DNA from: Thinopyrum elongatum | Taxonomy: Eukaryota; Streptophyta; Magnoliopsida; Poales; Poaceae | Direction: 5' to 3' | Assembly (NCBI GenBank): GCA_011799875.1 | Contig: CM022298.1 | Span: 723,623,673 to 723,687,672, forward strand | DNA length: 64,000 bases | Part shown: positions 63,101 through 64,000 of the stretch, piece after piece | Layout: every line of letters starts with the position of its first letter | How positions within the stretch are numbered: the stretch's first letter is position 1 | Notes under the pieces: generated by a model | What the model was told of the DNA's origin: nothing | The model's input: only the letters and a program-made list of their open reading frames with translations | Database searches by the model: none | Program-made: the position numbers and the translations under genes

Positions 63101-64000
63101 CAGAGAGTTTGTGTGTTCAAATAGCACACATTCAAAGCCACATCATCAATTTTTCAACCCTTTCTGACTTCATTTGGTATTTTTTCATGCATTTTACTGA
63201 TTTTTTTGAGCTAATGCCCTGAAATATGAAAGACTCCGCAACATGAACTCTGAAAGGTTGAAAGTGCATGGTATCATCATCTTCACCCCACATAGCATGT
63301 TCTAAAAAGTTGAGAGGGTTACGGCAAAAGCTGGATGCCTCGATGTGCACAAATTGGACACACTCTCTCTCGAAGTATCAGGGTGGTTCGGACGGAAACT
63401 CATCTGTTCAAAGGGATTATTTTTTTGACTTATTGAACTCCAGAACTTTTTGTGTGTTCAAATGTCACCATTCAAAGCCACATCATCAATTTTTAACCTT
63501 TTCGATTCATTTGTTTTCATGCATTTACTGATTTTTGAGCTAAATGACCCTGAAATTGAAAAGCGCTACAAATGAACTCTGAAAGTTGAAAGTTGGCAAT
63601 GGTATCATCATTTCATCACCCACATAGCATGTTCTAAAAAGTTGAGAGGTACGGCAAAACTGGATGCCTTCGTGTACAAAATGGACAATCTCTTCGAGTA
63701 TCAGGGTTTCGGATCGAAAACTCATCTGTTACAAAGGGATTTCATTTTTTGAACTTATTTGAACTCCAGACTTTTTGTGTGTTAAAATGCACCTCATTCC
63801 AAGCCACATCATCAATTTTCATACCCTTTCGACTTCATTGGTATTTTTCATGCATTTACTGATTTTTTTGAGATAAGATGACCCTGAATTGAAAAGCGCT
63901 ACAAATAACTCTGAAAAGTTGAAAGGGAATGGTATCATCATTTCACCCACATAGCATGTTCTAAAAAGTTGAGAGGGTGACGCAAAAACTGGATGCACTT
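57112..64000 (+). repeat. Afa satellite, indel-rich block to window end
   Basis: About 21 head-to-tail monomers, noisy in both directions. Types are mixed (catgtgcta and cttagtgtac units both present). Between about 62,045 and 62,720 the sequence is heavily padded with T/C-rich insertions and the monomer is only just legible. The array continues past the end of the window. Confidence 0.9.

Overview
The window is plant DNA, almost certainly from a Triticeae grass. About four fifths of it (roughly 51-52 kb) is one tandem satellite with a 336-337 bp monomer. I identify it as the Afa (pAs1/dpTa1) family: two stretches of the monomer, gatgatgtggctttgaatgg (read on the minus strand) and gcactacaaatgaactctga, match the family's standard PCR primers as I remember them, and the length is right for Afa. 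That family is most abundant in the D genome (Aegilops tauschii, bread wheat). I found no host protein-coding gene, tRNA or rRNA.

Layout. 1-2,123: clean satellite. 2,124-3,528: captured Ty3/gypsy fragment A (LTR end, primer-binding site, leader, then gag start fused to RNase H). 3,529-4,573: clean satellite. 4,574-20,037: indel-rich satellite with a purine-rich 728 bp interruption at 6,241-6,968. 20,038-20,062: 25-N gap. 20,063-21,636: clean satellite. 21,637-22,800: fragment B, a decayed relative of A. 22,801-38,738: indel-rich satellite. 38,739-38,763: gap. 38,764-42,972: satellite in the opposite orientation. 42,973-49,907: element C, one complete LTR of a related gypsy family followed by primer-binding site, leader and a broken gag. 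49,908-54,546: clean satellite. 54,547-54,571: gap. 54,572-64,000: indel-rich satellite interrupted by T-poor unrelated sequence at 55,082-57,111.

The clean satellite has higher-order structure. Monomers fall into types (called A, B, C, D here) and A-type monomers recur every fourth unit at 50,539, 51,885 and 53,232, a spacing of 1,346-1,347 bp. In copies A and B the retroelement fragment occupies the same slot of this order (after D'-A-B-C, before A-C-D), which suggests capture followed by amplification together with the satellite.

Much of the apparent novelty is probably assembly texture. The sequence alternates between near-perfect contigs and deletion-rich stretches typical of long-read gap filling, with 25-N gaps between them. 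Series of monomers with private variants in the clean block at 51.5-54.2 kb reappear in the same order in the noisy block at 34.3-36.9 kb. The composition-skewed interruptions look more like bad read segments than genes. Nothing here supports a new protein system. The best biological leads are the tetrameric order, the retroelement trapped inside it, a CENP-B-box-like motif in each monomer and a paired TGACGTCA element in the LTR.
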